DNA of 64,000 nt from Ostreococcus mediterraneus (lineage: Eukaryota > Chlorophyta > Mamiellophyceae > Mamiellales > Bathycoccaceae). Made by a program: the position numbers and the translations under genes. The notes below the pieces were generated by a model. It did not search any database and was not told the origin of the DNA. It saw only the letters and a program-made list of their open reading frames with translations. The DNA lies in assembly GCA_012295225.1 (NCBI GenBank), contig WMKK01000006.1, forward strand, positions 434,001-498,000. Direction: 5' to 3'. Of the stretch, positions 17,972 to 27,069 are shown in pieces (position 1 is the first letter of the stretch; every line of letters begins with the position of its first letter).

Positions 17972-19519
17972 TTAATGCAAACCAAGTCCCGCAATGATCG
18001 ACGATGCGAGATCATTCGCGCCGCTTGATATCTTTTGGTAATCGTGACCCGCAAAATTGCTTATCGCCGTGTAACAGTGACAGCGGAATCCATCTGCAAT
18101 TTCAATAACCTTTGACCCTTGATGCATCCAAAGCGCGTGCGTCAGACCAGCGCCGTGTTGACCGACTAGCGCTTTTGCGCTTCGAACAACTTTCATTTGC
18201 TCAATAATATCACCCACTTCTGCGAAATCAACCACCTTCACCTTTGGGTTGTCCTTTATGCGGTTCAATAGTTCATCGTAGCTACGACTTACGACGCGAC
18301 GGTTCGATGTCTGTACGCCGCGGACGATGAAAACTGCATCTAACGTTGCCTCGACGGCTTTCACTTCGGGAAGCTTGTCCATGACGAATGAAATGAATGA
18401 CGTAATGACGGGTGAAGGCGTGCACCCCAGTGACTGACCTCCGCGAGACAACTTGCTCGTGCCTCCGGTAGGCACGAACGCCATGCGGTCGAATAAAATC
18501 GTCTGATTGGTTTCATCCGCTCCAACACCGTTTTGCGCACGTTTTTCATCGATGTACAACCCCATCGTCGTGAGTGGAAAGTTGCTAGAGAACACTCGCT
18601 TGATGAGTTCGCCGTAGATGGGAGAATGGAATTTTATCACGTCTTCGACGCTTTGTCGCTTGAATGAATCGAATATGACCACACGTCCGCCATCTTGAGG
18701 CAAATGGTGCGCAAGCATAACCTCATATAGATTCACAATTTGCTCGAGTTCATGCCATGGATTACCGCTGCCGTATCCGCCGGCGATGACGTAAACGACG
18801 TGCTCGGATTCGCGCGCGATGACGCGCTTCATCTCCGCCGTCTTTGCTGACTCGAACCCATATGTGAACACACCCGTCCCTCCTCCTCCGTAGCGCGCAT
18901 GATCTTTGATCTCTATGTCACACACGCCTGTGCTAGTTAACACGCCGTGCATTCTCTGCACTGGTTGCGGCGCGTAATGACTCGGGTCGTTGGCGTTTTC
19001 TGGCGGTCCACTAATGTACACGTCAAACGCCTTCGTATCGACAACCACATTTTTTGCCAAGCAAAACGATTCAAAGTATTCAAATTTTCGAAATGAACAT
19101 TTGATAGATGTTGGATTCACCACCGCTTTCTCGTCGCACGCGAGCGTCTCAAACGGCGGCGTAAAGCCATCCATCGTAAATTGGTGTTCTCTTTGGCACT
19201 TCTCTGGCACTGGCGATGTCTGCGGAAGAAGCTCTACGAATGCATCAACCTTGACACTGTTCACGCTGCTGACATTAGGTTCGACCACCAGTGCGGGATC
19301 CGCAGATATTGGCATCGATGTCGTCGGCTTTGACATCCGCCGCGAGTCAACCGCTCGCTCTGTTGATCTTGTATTCAAAGAAACCCCTTGCATCATGGTA
19401 AACGCGTCACCCAGGTACAAAGACGCCGCGCACAGAATGAATGCAAAGGCGAATGCAAACACACGCAGCGGCGGCGACGCGCACGGCCGTCCTTCGGCGC
19501 ACCGTTGCGTTATAATCAT
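17972..19519 (-). CDS. GT61-family glycosyltransferase, type II membrane protein
   Basis: A 515-residue protein with the layout of a Golgi/ER type II membrane glycosyltransferase: a short cytosolic N-terminus, one hydrophobic anchor (LRVFAFAFAFILCAASLYLG, about residues 18-40), a variable stem, then a lumenal catalytic domain. The C-terminal signature ALVGQHGAGLTHALWMHQGS followed by KVIEI is the hallmark of GT61 (DUF563), the family of plant xylosyl- and arabinosyltransferases and animal EOGT. Upstream blocks such as VVIFDSFKRQSVEDVIKFH and SRSYDELLNRIKDNPKVKVV fit the same fold. Donor sugar and acceptor cannot be read from sequence. The gene is convergent with MED14, 75 bases away. Confidence 0.82.
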   Translation of the reverse strand: MIITQRCAEGRPCASPPLRVFAFAFAFILCAASLYLGDAFTMMQGVSLNTRSTERAVDSRRMSKPTTSMPISADPALVVEPNVSSVNSVKVDAFVELLPQTSPVPEKCQREHQFTMDGFTPPFETLACDEKAVVNPTSIKCSFRKFEYFESFCLAKNVVVDTKAFDVYISGPPENANDPSHYAPQPVQRMHGVLTSTGVCDIEIKDHARYGGGGTGVFTYGFESAKTAEMKRVIARESEHVVYVIAGGYGSGNPWHELEQIVNLYEVMLAHHLPQDGGRVVIFDSFKRQSVEDVIKFHSPIYGELIKRVFSSNFPLTTMGLYIDEKRAQNGVGADETNQTILFDRMAFVPTGGTSKLSRGGQSLGCTPSPVITSFISFVMDKLPEVKAVEATLDAVFIVRGVQTSNRRVVSRSYDELLNRIKDNPKVKVVDFAEVGDIIEQMKVVRSAKALVGQHGAGLTHALWMHQGSKVIEIADGFRCHCYTAISNFAGHDYQKISSGANDLASSIIAGLGLH

Positions 19520-19850
19520 ATCAAGTGCGCTCGTTCAGGCGCACGCTCTGGCGTCGCTCTGGCGTCGCTCAGAGCTCCCGTTCGTCTCACGCACACATAT
19601 GCGAGAGCGTCTTTGCGATACGATGCGATGCGCGCGCGCGCGCGATGGTACTGCGTCGCGTCGTGTTGTGTGGAGCCAAGCCGAGGCGTAGTCGTCTCAA
19701 GTCGCCTTGTCGAGTCGACACGATGGGCGATGAGCGCGCGTAAGACCAGCACAGCACGCACAAAGATAAAAAATATATCACCAGCATAGGTATTACAACC
19801 GTTACATCCACCTCACACACAAAAATCGAACGCAGCTTGACGCGGTTTGT
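19520..19850. other. Intergenic stretch, no gene seen
   Basis: These 330 bases lie upstream of the GT61 gene and downstream of the lumen-type gene, both on the minus strand. They should hold the GT61 promoter and the 3' end of the neighbour. An imperfect direct repeat (CTGGCGTCGCTC twice, about 19548-19571) is visible. Nothing else stood out. Confidence 0.35.
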
Positions 19851-20375
19851 CTACTCGGTTGAAAACGTAAACTTGATGCCGCCCGCGGGCGCCTCCGCCG
19901 CCGCATCCTCCTCCCCCGCCTTCCCAAACGATCGCTCCATCTCCGTGCGCTGTTGACGGCTGGTATCATCCTTACACGAATCCGCCACGCACTCGCACGA
20001 CGCGCCGAGAACTTTGACCACCTTGAGCTCGTAGCCTTCGCCGCACGCGCCCCCGCCTTGCTTGAACAAGCTCTCCGCGCTCATCGTCGGCGCGCGTTCC
20101 GCCTCCATTTGTTTCATCATTTCCGCGTACGCGTCGCTGTTGCCGGATTTGTTTAATCCCGCGAGCGCGGCGGGGGCGAGCGTCAGCGAGGACGACGCCA
20201 CGGCGAACGCGAGCGCGCTCGCGGCAAAAGCGCGGGTGAGCTCCGACGACGACGACGATGACGACGACGACGACGAGGCGTGCGGGACGACGGCGGTGCG
20301 CGCGACGGCGCGGGACGTTCGTGTAAACGTCGCGTGTGGTTTCGAGGACGCGCAAGCGCGCGTGGTGTGAGTCAT
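19851..20375 (-). CDS. Predicted thylakoid-lumen protein of unknown function
   Basis: A 174-residue protein that I do not recognise by family. It has a two-part plastid presequence: a Ser/Thr/Arg-rich transit region (MTHTTRACASSKPHATFTRT), a run of 11 serines, then a hydrophobic lumen-transfer segment ending in an AxA-type site (LTLAPAALA before GLNK). The predicted mature part of about 100 residues has LNKSGNSDAYAEMMKQMEAE, a Cys-bearing stretch (GGGACGEGYELKVVKVLGAS then CECVADSCKDD) and an acidic tail. Four cysteines in the mature part suggest disulfides. The start is uncertain: ATGs at 20375 and 20384 are both reasonable, and the frame is open to 20543. Residue count assumes 20375. Confidence 0.65.
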   Translation of the reverse strand: MTHTTRACASSKPHATFTRTSRAVARTAVVPHASSSSSSSSSSSELTRAFAASALAFAVASSSLTLAPAALAGLNKSGNSDAYAEMMKQMEAERAPTMSAESLFKQGGGACGEGYELKVVKVLGASCECVADSCKDDTSRQQRTEMERSFGKAGEEDAAAEAPAGGIKFTFSTE

Positions 20376-20617
20376 GGAAAGCATGAGGCACGCGTCAACG
20401 AATGACGAGGCGCGCAGAGGTTGAGTATCTGAACTGAATTGAATTATTAAAGCGCAACTAAGACTAGTTTGACAAGTAATAGCGGAGTGAACAACAAATG
20501 ACAATGTACAGACAGCGCGACAGCCTCTCGCGGGCGTCGTCATGATAAATAGTGGAGCCGTTCGGGACGGCGCGGGACGCGCTCGCGTCTTCGAGCGACG
20601 TACGTACGTCTCGACTT

Positions 20618-21265
20618 TTACTTCTTGGCAGAAACCTTGACGTCGAGGCCAGTGCGGCCTTCACCAGAACCCGGTTCGGTACCGGCAACATAGCCACCAT
20701 TTTGGCCAATGAGCGGCACCTTGGGCGACGCAACGCCATCGATGATGTGAATCACGCCGTTGTCCGCTTCGATATCCGTCTGCACGATGAACCCACCGTC
20801 GACGCGGCCGGCGAGACCTTGCGTCCCTTGCGGCGGCGCACCAACCTCAATCTTACCCTCAGCCTTGAACGTCTTAGAATCAATCGCAATCTTCGTCCCT
20901 TCGAGAGTCATAATGAGCGGGTAGTTCGTCACGTGCTTGCCTTGAATCTTCCCCTTGATGCAGTGAAACTTCAACACATCCTCGATGGAGTGCGTGCCAT
21001 CGGGGTTGGTGAATGCCTTCATCGCCTCGTCGTTCGGCGCGAACACCGTGTACGTGCCCGTGGACAACGTCGCAGTTAAACCAGCGGCGTCGACGGCGTC
21101 GGCGAAGGCGTTCAAACCGTTCGCGCGCGCGGTTTCAATCAACGACCCGGCGCGCGTTTGCACCGCGGTGCGCGACGACTTGACCGCGGTGCGCGACGAC
21201 TTGACCGGCGCCGCGGTGAACGCGCGCGCGTTGGACACGCGAGACGTGAAGGACATGGAGTGCAT
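20618..21265 (-). CDS. Fasciclin (FAS1)-domain protein with plastid-type presequence
   Basis: A 215-residue protein with one FAS1 domain: GSLIETARANGLNAFADAVD near residue 40, the H1 box TYTVFAPNDEAMKAF, then IEDVLKFHCIKGKI, and the H2-like VIHIIDGVASPKVP. FAS1 domains mediate adhesion in animals and plants, but single-domain versions in algae often have unknown roles. The first 35 residues (Ser, Arg, Thr, Ala, few acidic residues) look like a chloroplast transit peptide rather than a secretory signal, an inference. A perfect 21-base tandem duplication at 21162-21203 repeats seven residues (SSRTAVK/Q) in this presequence. The ATG at 21265 is chosen; the frame runs open to 21532. Confidence 0.8.
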   Translation of the reverse strand: MHSMSFTSRVSNARAFTAAPVKSSRTAVKSSRTAVQTRAGSLIETARANGLNAFADAVDAAGLTATLSTGTYTVFAPNDEAMKAFTNPDGTHSIEDVLKFHCIKGKIQGKHVTNYPLIMTLEGTKIAIDSKTFKAEGKIEVGAPPQGTQGLAGRVDGGFIVQTDIEADNGVIHIIDGVASPKVPLIGQNGGYVAGTEPGSGEGRTGLDVKVSAKK

Positions 21266-21716
21266 GGCGTGCGATGGGGAAGAAATAAATTCGTGTGTGC
21301 GATGCGAGACGCGGCGCGAAGTGTCTCGCGTCGCGCCATCGCCGGCGACGTCCACGTCGCGCGCGCGGATCCAGGATTCTATCCACACCCGCGCGAGGGA
21401 ACCAAACCGCCGCGAACGCTTTCGTATACACCCGAAAGTAGAATCACGACCAGGGCCGAAGGGTAAGTCTCTCTCTCGCGCTAAACCACTTATCCACACC
21501 CATCGGCCGCGATGTGCGCTGTGGAGGCGCATATAAAGGTATGTATGGTGATTTTAGCGCGGTCGCGGGTGACTCGACTGATAAATACCGAGATCGCGTG
21601 TGTGTCCTCGTACTGTGGGCGTGTGTAAGGGTGTGTAGACACAGCACGCGGGACAGGTGGGCGCGCGTCGAGATCGACCGACGCGAGTGTGCGTCGCGCG
21701 CGGTGCGTGGACGACG
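21266..21716. promoter_or_regulatory. Divergent promoter region, FAS1 gene and CAO-like gene
   Basis: About 450 bases between two divergent plastid-protein genes. The right half carries GTGTGT-rich sequence (about 21596-21640). No defined operator or TATA box could be assigned. Both genes may share control elements, which is inference from layout. Confidence 0.35.
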
Positions 21717-21746
21717 ATGCGCGGGATGAAGACGGTGCGCGCGTGC

Positions 21747-21777
<31 letters not shown>

Positions 21778-22988
21778 TGTCGTCCGCGCGCGCGCAGCAT
21801 CGCGGCGGTCGCGCGATGGGTGGCGCGACGGCGCATCCGCGCGCGAGCGATCGCGCGGTGGCGATGATGCGCGGGGCATCGTTCGCGCGCGCGCGTGCGG
21901 TCGTGGAGGATGGGGAGAGCGCGATGGGTGCGGCGAGTACGTCGTCGTCGGCGGCGTCTTCTTCTTCGTCGTCGTCGTGGATGACGTCGACGACGCGAAC
22001 GAAGGGAAGAGATGCGCGGGACTATTGGTTTCCAGTGGCGTTCGCGCGCGACGTGCGGGATAAGACGTCGATGGCGACGTTTGATTTATTCAACGTGCCC
22101 TGGGTGTTGTTCAGAGGCGAAGACGGGGAGTTAGGGTGCGTGAAAGATGAATGCGCGCACCGTGCGTGTCCGCTGAGCCTGGGGAAGGTGGTGGAAGGGC
22201 GCATACAGTGCCCGTATCACGGGTGGGAGTACACGACGGGCGGAGCGTGCGTGAAGATGCCGTCGTGTAAGTTTTTAAAGGATGTCGTGTTGAATGATTT
22301 GCGAGTGATTGAACGGGATGGTATGGTGTTCGTGTGGCCGGGTGCGAGCGATCCGAGGGATTTTATTGGTATGGGTGACGATGGCGCGGCAGCCGCGAGC
22401 GTAGGCGTGGAGGCGTCTTGGGACGAAGACGTGTACGAAGCCAACGGGCCGGGGATGTTTACCCCGAGAGAGGGGTTTGTGACCATGGCTGAAGTCACGG
22501 CTGACGTGGATTTAGATAGTCAAGTCGTCGTAGAGCGCCTGCTTGATATCACTGAACGCGCACGCCGAGAGCCAGTGGGGATTTTGAACCGTGGTGCGGG
22601 GAGATTTCAAGCCATCGACGCGACAAAGGCGATTTCCAAAATCTTGCGCGTGGGATATGACCCAGTGCCGCAAAGCGTGGTGTTCAAGCCGTCGTGTGTG
22701 ATTTCGAGTACAATTGCTTTGAAGCCTCGCATCGGGGGCGATACCCCGATGGGATGCGTCGAGCAGCTACACGTGTGCCTGCCCACTACGCCCGGGTCGA
22801 CGCGTGTGCTGTTTCGCATGGCGTTTGATTTCGTGCCTTCGGGCGCCGAGAACGCCGCCGGTGACGTCTGGAAAAATCTAGCCATTCAGGTGCTCCAAGA
22901 ACAACTAGAAGACGTTCGCGACGTGAGTTTGAAGTCTGAGACGACGTCCACAGCGGCTGAATCATTCAGAAACTTTCGCGGGCGCTAG
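21717..22988 (+). CDS. CAO1: Chlorophyllide a oxygenase homologue, Rieske-only type (CAO1-like)
   Basis: A 423-residue protein aligning with the catalytic half of chlorophyllide a oxygenase, the plastid enzyme that makes chlorophyll b. After a Thr/Ser/Ala-rich presequence it shows YWFPVAFARDVRDKTSMATF and an intact Rieske [2Fe-2S] site (CAHRACPLSLGKVVEGRIQC, then PYHGWEY). Downstream blocks also match CAO: FKPSCVISSTIALKPRIGG and EQLHVCLPTT. The mononuclear-iron segment, LLDNLLDLAHAPFTH in plant CAO, reads VVERLLDITERARRE here, so both histidine ligands and the preceding Asn are gone. Mamiellales are known to split CAO function between a Rieske-bearing and an iron-bearing protein (shown for Micromonas by Kunugi and colleagues). 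This is the Rieske-bearing partner; the iron-bearing one should lie elsewhere. The N-terminal regulatory A domain is absent. The start could also be the ATG at 21726. Confidence 0.85.
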
Positions 22989-23065
22989 AGAAGAATTGAT
23001 TATAATATCTTTCATAACATCTTCTGACGCCGCTAAACTCTATACATACTACGACACGCGTGCGC

Positions 23066-23648
23066 TCACGCAGTCACCAATACCGGGTGATGTCCCCGCT
23101 CTCGTCCACGCGCGCTCAACGTCAACGATGCCGCGCGCACCGGTCGACTTTTCCTCTTGGTCCACTGCACAAACTTGTACGACAAGAACAGTTTCCCGCC
23201 AAACGTGATTGGCTTTATCGCCCCACGAAACATTAAACTTTCCGCCAATCCAAGCGTCAACCGTTCGGGATTAGCCTTCACTAACATCGGCACGCGCTTG
23301 GTCATCTTCACCGTCTGTGCCGCCGCAATTTCGAGCGTCCTTTTGAACACGGGCGCCGCGCGCTCCGCCAGCGGCAACGCGCGCAGCGGCCTAGCCAAAG
23401 TCAACGACGGCTGCAACGCGTAGCACATCACCCACGTCGACGCCGCAAACGCCACACTAATCACCTCATGAAAACTACGCGCGCACGTACCACATCGTCA
23501 GTCACGCATCCACCGCACTCAACCGCAACACCGCAACCGACACATCCACCGCGCGCGCATCAATCACGGCGCACACGCACACGAACGCCTTTGGAATATC
23601 CCCCGCTTCGATGCCTTGCGCGATAAAATAATCTTTAATCTTCCCCAT
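23066..23648 (-). CDS. Small spliced protein, possibly membrane-associated
   Basis: Two exons, 23648-23581 and 23474-23066, give a 158-residue protein. The intron has donor GTGCGT, a GTGACTGAC branch-like motif (about 23500-23508) and a TAG acceptor. The splice joins IEAGDIPKAFV to FHEVISVAFAASTWVMCYAL in frame; without it the second exon has no ATG. The sequence VISVAFAASTWVMCYALQP is hydrophobic enough for a membrane segment, followed by Arg- and Pro-rich loops and GLAESLMFRGAIKPITFGGK. This weakly recalls FAM210/DUF1279-type organelle membrane proteins, but I cannot confirm a family. The next gene diverges 118 bases upstream. Confidence 0.65.
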
Positions 23649-23766
23649 CGCGCGCCTTTCGCCGCCGCGCGCGCGATTCTGACGCGTCCGCGACCTTGAG
23701 CTCGACGCCTGTGGTGTGGTCTGGATAAAAATATGACGTCACTGTGCGCCGCGACGGCACCGACGA

Positions 23767-25398
23767 ATGACGACGCACTCGATGACCTCGTTCGCGCCCG
23801 CGACGGTGCGCTCGCGCGCGTCGTCGCGCGCGTTATCGTCGACGCTTTCGTCGTCGTCGTCGGCGGCGGCGTCGGCGCGACGAGGGGCGGCGACGGTGCG
23901 CACGCGCGCGTGGTGGGACACGTTCGGGCGCAAGTCGTCCTCGAACACAGCGACGGTGGAGAGCGGCGAGGACGGCGATGGGGACGCTAAGGCGTCGGCG
24001 ATGACGGTGACGACGACGACGACGACGAAGATTAAGGCGGAGGATTCGTTGGCGTCGCTCAGCGCGTTGCTCGGGGAGGATGAAGCTGAGGCTAAGGCGC
24101 GCGCCGAGGCGGAGGCTGCGGATGCCAAGCGCGCCGAGGCGCAAGCGAAGGAACGCGCGTCGAAAGAGCAACGGAGCGCGAGAGAGAAGGCTTTTAAGAA
24201 GGGCGATGCGATGACGACGCGGATTCAGAGATTGCAAGCGGTGTTCTTGGACGTACCGTTGGGATTTTCGGACTCGCCGTTTGAGAAGACGTTTAGCGGG
24301 TACGATTTGAGCGACGACACAAAGTGGTTTAAGCTTCCGCAGGAGGTGTTTGATAAGGTTACCGGCGAGCGATTCGTGGTTCTCGATGACGATGACGCGA
24401 AGGAGTTTAAGGCAGTGAATGGAGCGGTGGAAGAAGGCAAGGAGATTGTTCGACAGCCTGGGGAATTCCAAGTACCAGTCATTCCGTATCCATTCGTCGC
24501 CGTCCCGGGCTCGTACGTTAGACTGAATTTATTCGAGCCGCGATGGCTGACGTTGTTCTCCAAGCTCATCCCGGGCACCAAGAATGGTGCGATTGATGGG
24601 TTTGAAGATACCGATAAGGCTGGATTCAAGCTTCGAGGGATTTTAGAGGGCGTGGATGGTCGCAAGAAGATCAACCTGAATGGCTCACGCGTCATCGACG
24701 CGTACGAGAGTGGCGATCGAATGTTCGACATCGTCCCAGGCTACGGACGTTTACCAGAAGATTCATTCGAGCAGACGAACGCGTTCGGGGCTGTGTACCG
24801 TGGGATCGATGGGCGCATCGCGGGCGTAGGGACGATGATGGATATCTGCGCGCACGACGTCGTCGTCGACGGTAAGCTCCTCGCCGTCGTCGCCAAAGGA
24901 CAGAAACGATTCAAGGTGCTTCGCGTGGCACAAACTGAACCTTACGTCATCGTAGATGCTGTGCCGATAGAGGATGATGCTGGCGCCGATGACGCGGCGG
25001 CGAAGAAGGTGGACGCCGTCAACGCGGCGGGCGTTATGGATGTCATGACGACGTTGAACAAGGTTGATCCGTATTACATGGAGGCTATCGGTTTGACAGA
25101 CTTTTCGAAAGACGACTTGAAGGATATGAACGAATTCGATTTGGCCAACATCATGCTCTACACCCACCCTACGTTGGCGTTGAAATTACTCGCCATGACG
25201 GATGCGACGAAGCGCAAAGACGTCGTCGGCGCCGCGGCCAAGGGCGTCTTGACATCCTTAAACCTCGGCTTTACCCCACGAAAGAGCAGGTTACTATTTT
25301 CCTTTGTCAACCTTGGCGTATTATTCGGAATTGGCTTCGTGTTGCTGTCGTTGCGTCAAATCATCGAGGGCGACGCGAGCGGTTTCGACAACTTTTAG
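23767..25398 (+). CDS. Plastid LON N-terminal (substrate-binding) domain protein
   Basis: A 543-residue protein with a Ser/Ala/Arg transit-like N-terminus (to about 50), an Ala/Glu/Lys-rich helical linker (about 95-145), and a LON substrate-binding (PUA-like) domain from about 235: VPVIPYPFVAVPGSYVRLNL, FEPRWLTLFSKLIPG, then AFGAVYRGIDGRIAGVGTMM and LLAVVAKGQKRFKVLRV. There is no AAA+ or Ser-Lys protease domain, so it is not a Lon protease. A C-terminal hydrophobic helix (LGVLFGIGFVLLSL) near residues 515-530 would anchor it in a membrane, probably thylakoid or envelope. Similar stand-alone LON-domain plastid proteins exist in plants; their function is unsettled. Confidence 0.8.
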   Translation: MTTHSMTSFAPATVRSRASSRALSSTLSSSSSAAASARRGAATVRTRAWWDTFGRKSSSNTATVESGEDGDGDAKASAMTVTTTTTTKIKAEDSLASLSALLGEDEAEAKARAEAEAADAKRAEAQAKERASKEQRSAREKAFKKGDAMTTRIQRLQAVFLDVPLGFSDSPFEKTFSGYDLSDDTKWFKLPQEVFDKVTGERFVVLDDDDAKEFKAVNGAVEEGKEIVRQPGEFQVPVIPYPFVAVPGSYVRLNLFEPRWLTLFSKLIPGTKNGAIDGFEDTDKAGFKLRGILEGVDGRKKINLNGSRVIDAYESGDRMFDIVPGYGRLPEDSFEQTNAFGAVYRGIDGRIAGVGTMMDICAHDVVVDGKLLAVVAKGQKRFKVLRVAQTEPYVIVDAVPIEDDAGADDAAAKKVDAVNAAGVMDVMTTLNKVDPYYMEAIGLTDFSKDDLKDMNEFDLANIMLYTHPTLALKLLAMTDATKRKDVVGAAAKGVLTSLNLGFTPRKSRLLFSFVNLGVLFGIGFVLLSLRQIIEGDASGFDNF

Positions 25399-25535
25399 AA
25401 GCTTTTAGGAGGCTTTGCGCGGCGCTTTATATTATTCTTTACGATTCCACACCCTTGTACACACACACACGTAAACAAAAAATGTTATACTTTCATCACA
25501 AAACATTCCACCCGCACCCACTAATAATGTCATCA

Positions 25536-25970
25536 TTAATTCCCAACCACAACCATCCACGGACGAATCGTATACCTCGGCACCAACCCGGCGACGTAAT
25601 ACGCGTCCGCCTCCACGAACGCCTTCACGTGCGCCTCATCCACATTCTTAAACACAAACACCCCAGCATCGACGGGATCAAGCAGCGCCCCCGCCATAAC
25701 AATCGTACCATCATCATACCCTCGCTGCGCCCCCGCGAGATGCGCCTCCCGATGCGGTCCGCGCTTCTCCATCATCCCATCGACGTAGTGCAGCGTGAGC
25801 AACAGGTACGAGTTCGCCGCCGCCGCCCCCCCCGCCGCCGCGTTCGTCATCACGCGCGCGCACCGTCGCGGTCGCCCCCCCGTGCGCACCGCGCGAGTGA
25901 GACGCGACGCACTCCCAACCGTCGTCGTCGTCGTCGTCGTCGTCTGCGCGCGCGTCGTCAGCGCCGCCAT
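25536..25970 (-). CDS. YCII-related domain protein, probably organellar
   Basis: A 144-residue protein. Residues 1-50 are Thr/Arg/Ala-rich with a run of eight threonines and look like a transit peptide. The rest is a YCII (YciI-like, ferredoxin-fold) domain: SYLLLTLHYVDGMMEKRGPH, REAHLAGAQRGYDDGTIVMA, GALLDPVDAGVFVFK, DEAHVKAFVEADAYYVAGLV, ending in TIRPWMVVVGN. The His in the REAHL position matches the conserved His of the family. Activity is unknown for most members. The ATG at 25970 fits the transit peptide; the frame is open to 26228 through low-complexity sequence. Confidence 0.82.
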   Translation of the reverse strand: MAALTTRAQTTTTTTTTVGSASRLTRAVRTGGRPRRCARVMTNAAAGGAAAANSYLLLTLHYVDGMMEKRGPHREAHLAGAQRGYDDGTIVMAGALLDPVDAGVFVFKNVDEAHVKAFVEADAYYVAGLVPRYTIRPWMVVVGN

Positions 25971-26155
25971 GCGCGCGCGATCGATCGATCGATCGTCGCG
26001 CGGTCGACTGTGTCGCGCCCGCGCGCGATCGACCCCACGCGCGCCTCGATCGCGCGCGTCGCCCATCGATGCGCGACATCGATCGGCCAATCGCGCGCCG
26101 GTCGCGAGTCCCCGCTCGGCGCCGACCACTGTGACTCGCGTGCATCGTCCGATGA

Positions 26156-26272
26156 TCTGTGTTGGCGGTGTGCATATGCACAAATGGTATGCATATATAC
26201 CCCCTTGTATGCATATGCACGTGCACACGCAGGATGCACGCCCCTACTATATGCTGATTCCGCCAACACAGG
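26156..26272. mobile_element. MITE-like element with terminal inverted repeats and target duplication
   Basis: A 117-base, relatively AT-rich block. Its ends are TCTGTGTTGGCGG (26156-26168) and CCGCCAACACAGG (26260-26272), inverted repeats matching at 12 of 13 positions. The hexamer CGATGA lies immediately outside both ends (26150-26155 and 26273-26278) and reads as a target-site duplication. The inside has no coding capacity and contains nested palindromes such as GTGCATATGCAC and repeated TGCATATGCA. This is what a non-autonomous DNA transposon (MITE) looks like. One copy cannot prove mobility, and a hairpin-forming regulatory element is the alternative. Confidence 0.5.
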
Positions 26273-26596
26273 CGATGACGCACCGTGTGGAGGTGATCCT
26301 GGACGGTCCTTACCTACGGTAGTATATAGCTTAACTACGACGAAAGCACCGCCGTGACGCGGCACCTCGACGATGACCCACGCCATCGCGCGTGGGCGCG
26401 AGGACGCCGAGCACGCGCCGGCTCAACCCTTGGGGTGTGCGCCACGTCCACCGACTGACCTGTGACCGCGGTCCGACGCGATCGGCGCCGTCTCGTCTGG
26501 ACGCGGCGCGCGCGATCGAGGCGCGCGCGGCGTCGCCCCCTTTCGCGCACCATCGACCGTTCGTGACCGGGTGACGCGCGCACGCACTGGGCACCC

Positions 26597-26735
26597 CCAC
26601 GTGATCGATCGATCGCGATCGCGATCGAGTGTCGATCGATCGAGTGTCGATCGAGTGTCGAGTATCGAGTGTCGATCGAGTGTCGATCGCGATCGCGTAT
26701 CGATCGATCGATCGCGTGTCGCGACCCGCGATCGC
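26597..26735. repeat. Degenerate tandem repeat of GATCGAGTGTC and GATCGATCG units
   Basis: About 140 bases are built from GATC-based words: runs of ATCGATCG and GCGATCGC surround five GAGTGTCGATC-type units, one of which reads GAGTATCGAGTGTC. Most of the tract is near-palindromic at the 4-8 base scale. It sits in the gene-poor interval, about 335-470 bases upstream of the RETICULATA-related start. GATCGC runs also occur in that gene's intron (about 27233-27255), suggesting local expansion of the same motif. Confidence 0.6.
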
Positions 26736-27069
26736 GCGGCATCCAACGGTGCGCCCGCGCGCGAGGCGTCGTCGTCGTCGGCACATTTCCGCACGCACGC
26801 ACCGAGACGCGCGAAGTTCTACACCCCACGCACGGTCCGCGCGTACGTCACAGAGCTTTGTGTTCGCACCTTTGTGTCATCACCTTCCCCGTGTCACGCG
26901 ATCCGTCGACCGACGCGAGAGGTCAGGTCGCGCGCGCGCACACCGCATTCGTTCGCCAGGCCCATTCGCGCGCGGATTCTTGGACGTTCGATCGATCGAT
27001 TCCATCTCGACGACGTCGCGCGTCTGTGCGTGATTGAACGCGAGTTAACGCGCGACGCGGACGTGTGAG

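Larger units (their letters stand above)
25971..27069. other. 1.1-kb gene-poor region between divergent genes
   Basis: The longest stretch without a gene in the window. It holds GATC-rich runs (for example 25979-25996), a 117-bp MITE-like element (26156-26272) and a tandem GATCGAGTGTC tract (about 26597-26735), both listed separately. Several frames stay open for 100-175 codons, but their translations are Arg/Ser/Asp-rich readings of GATCGATCG and give no protein-like pattern. Promoters of the YCII gene and the RETICULATA-related gene must lie at its two ends. Confidence 0.5.

Noticed and set aside
25455-26357. A 300-codon plus-strand frame across the YCII gene and the MITE-like element
   Set aside because: It is antisense to a recognised gene, then reads low-complexity DNA; translation is Arg/His/Ser-rich.
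26571-27068. A 165-codon plus-strand frame before the RETICULATA-related gene
   Set aside because: It reads the GATCGATCG tract as Arg-Ser-Ile-Asp repeats and has no independent support.
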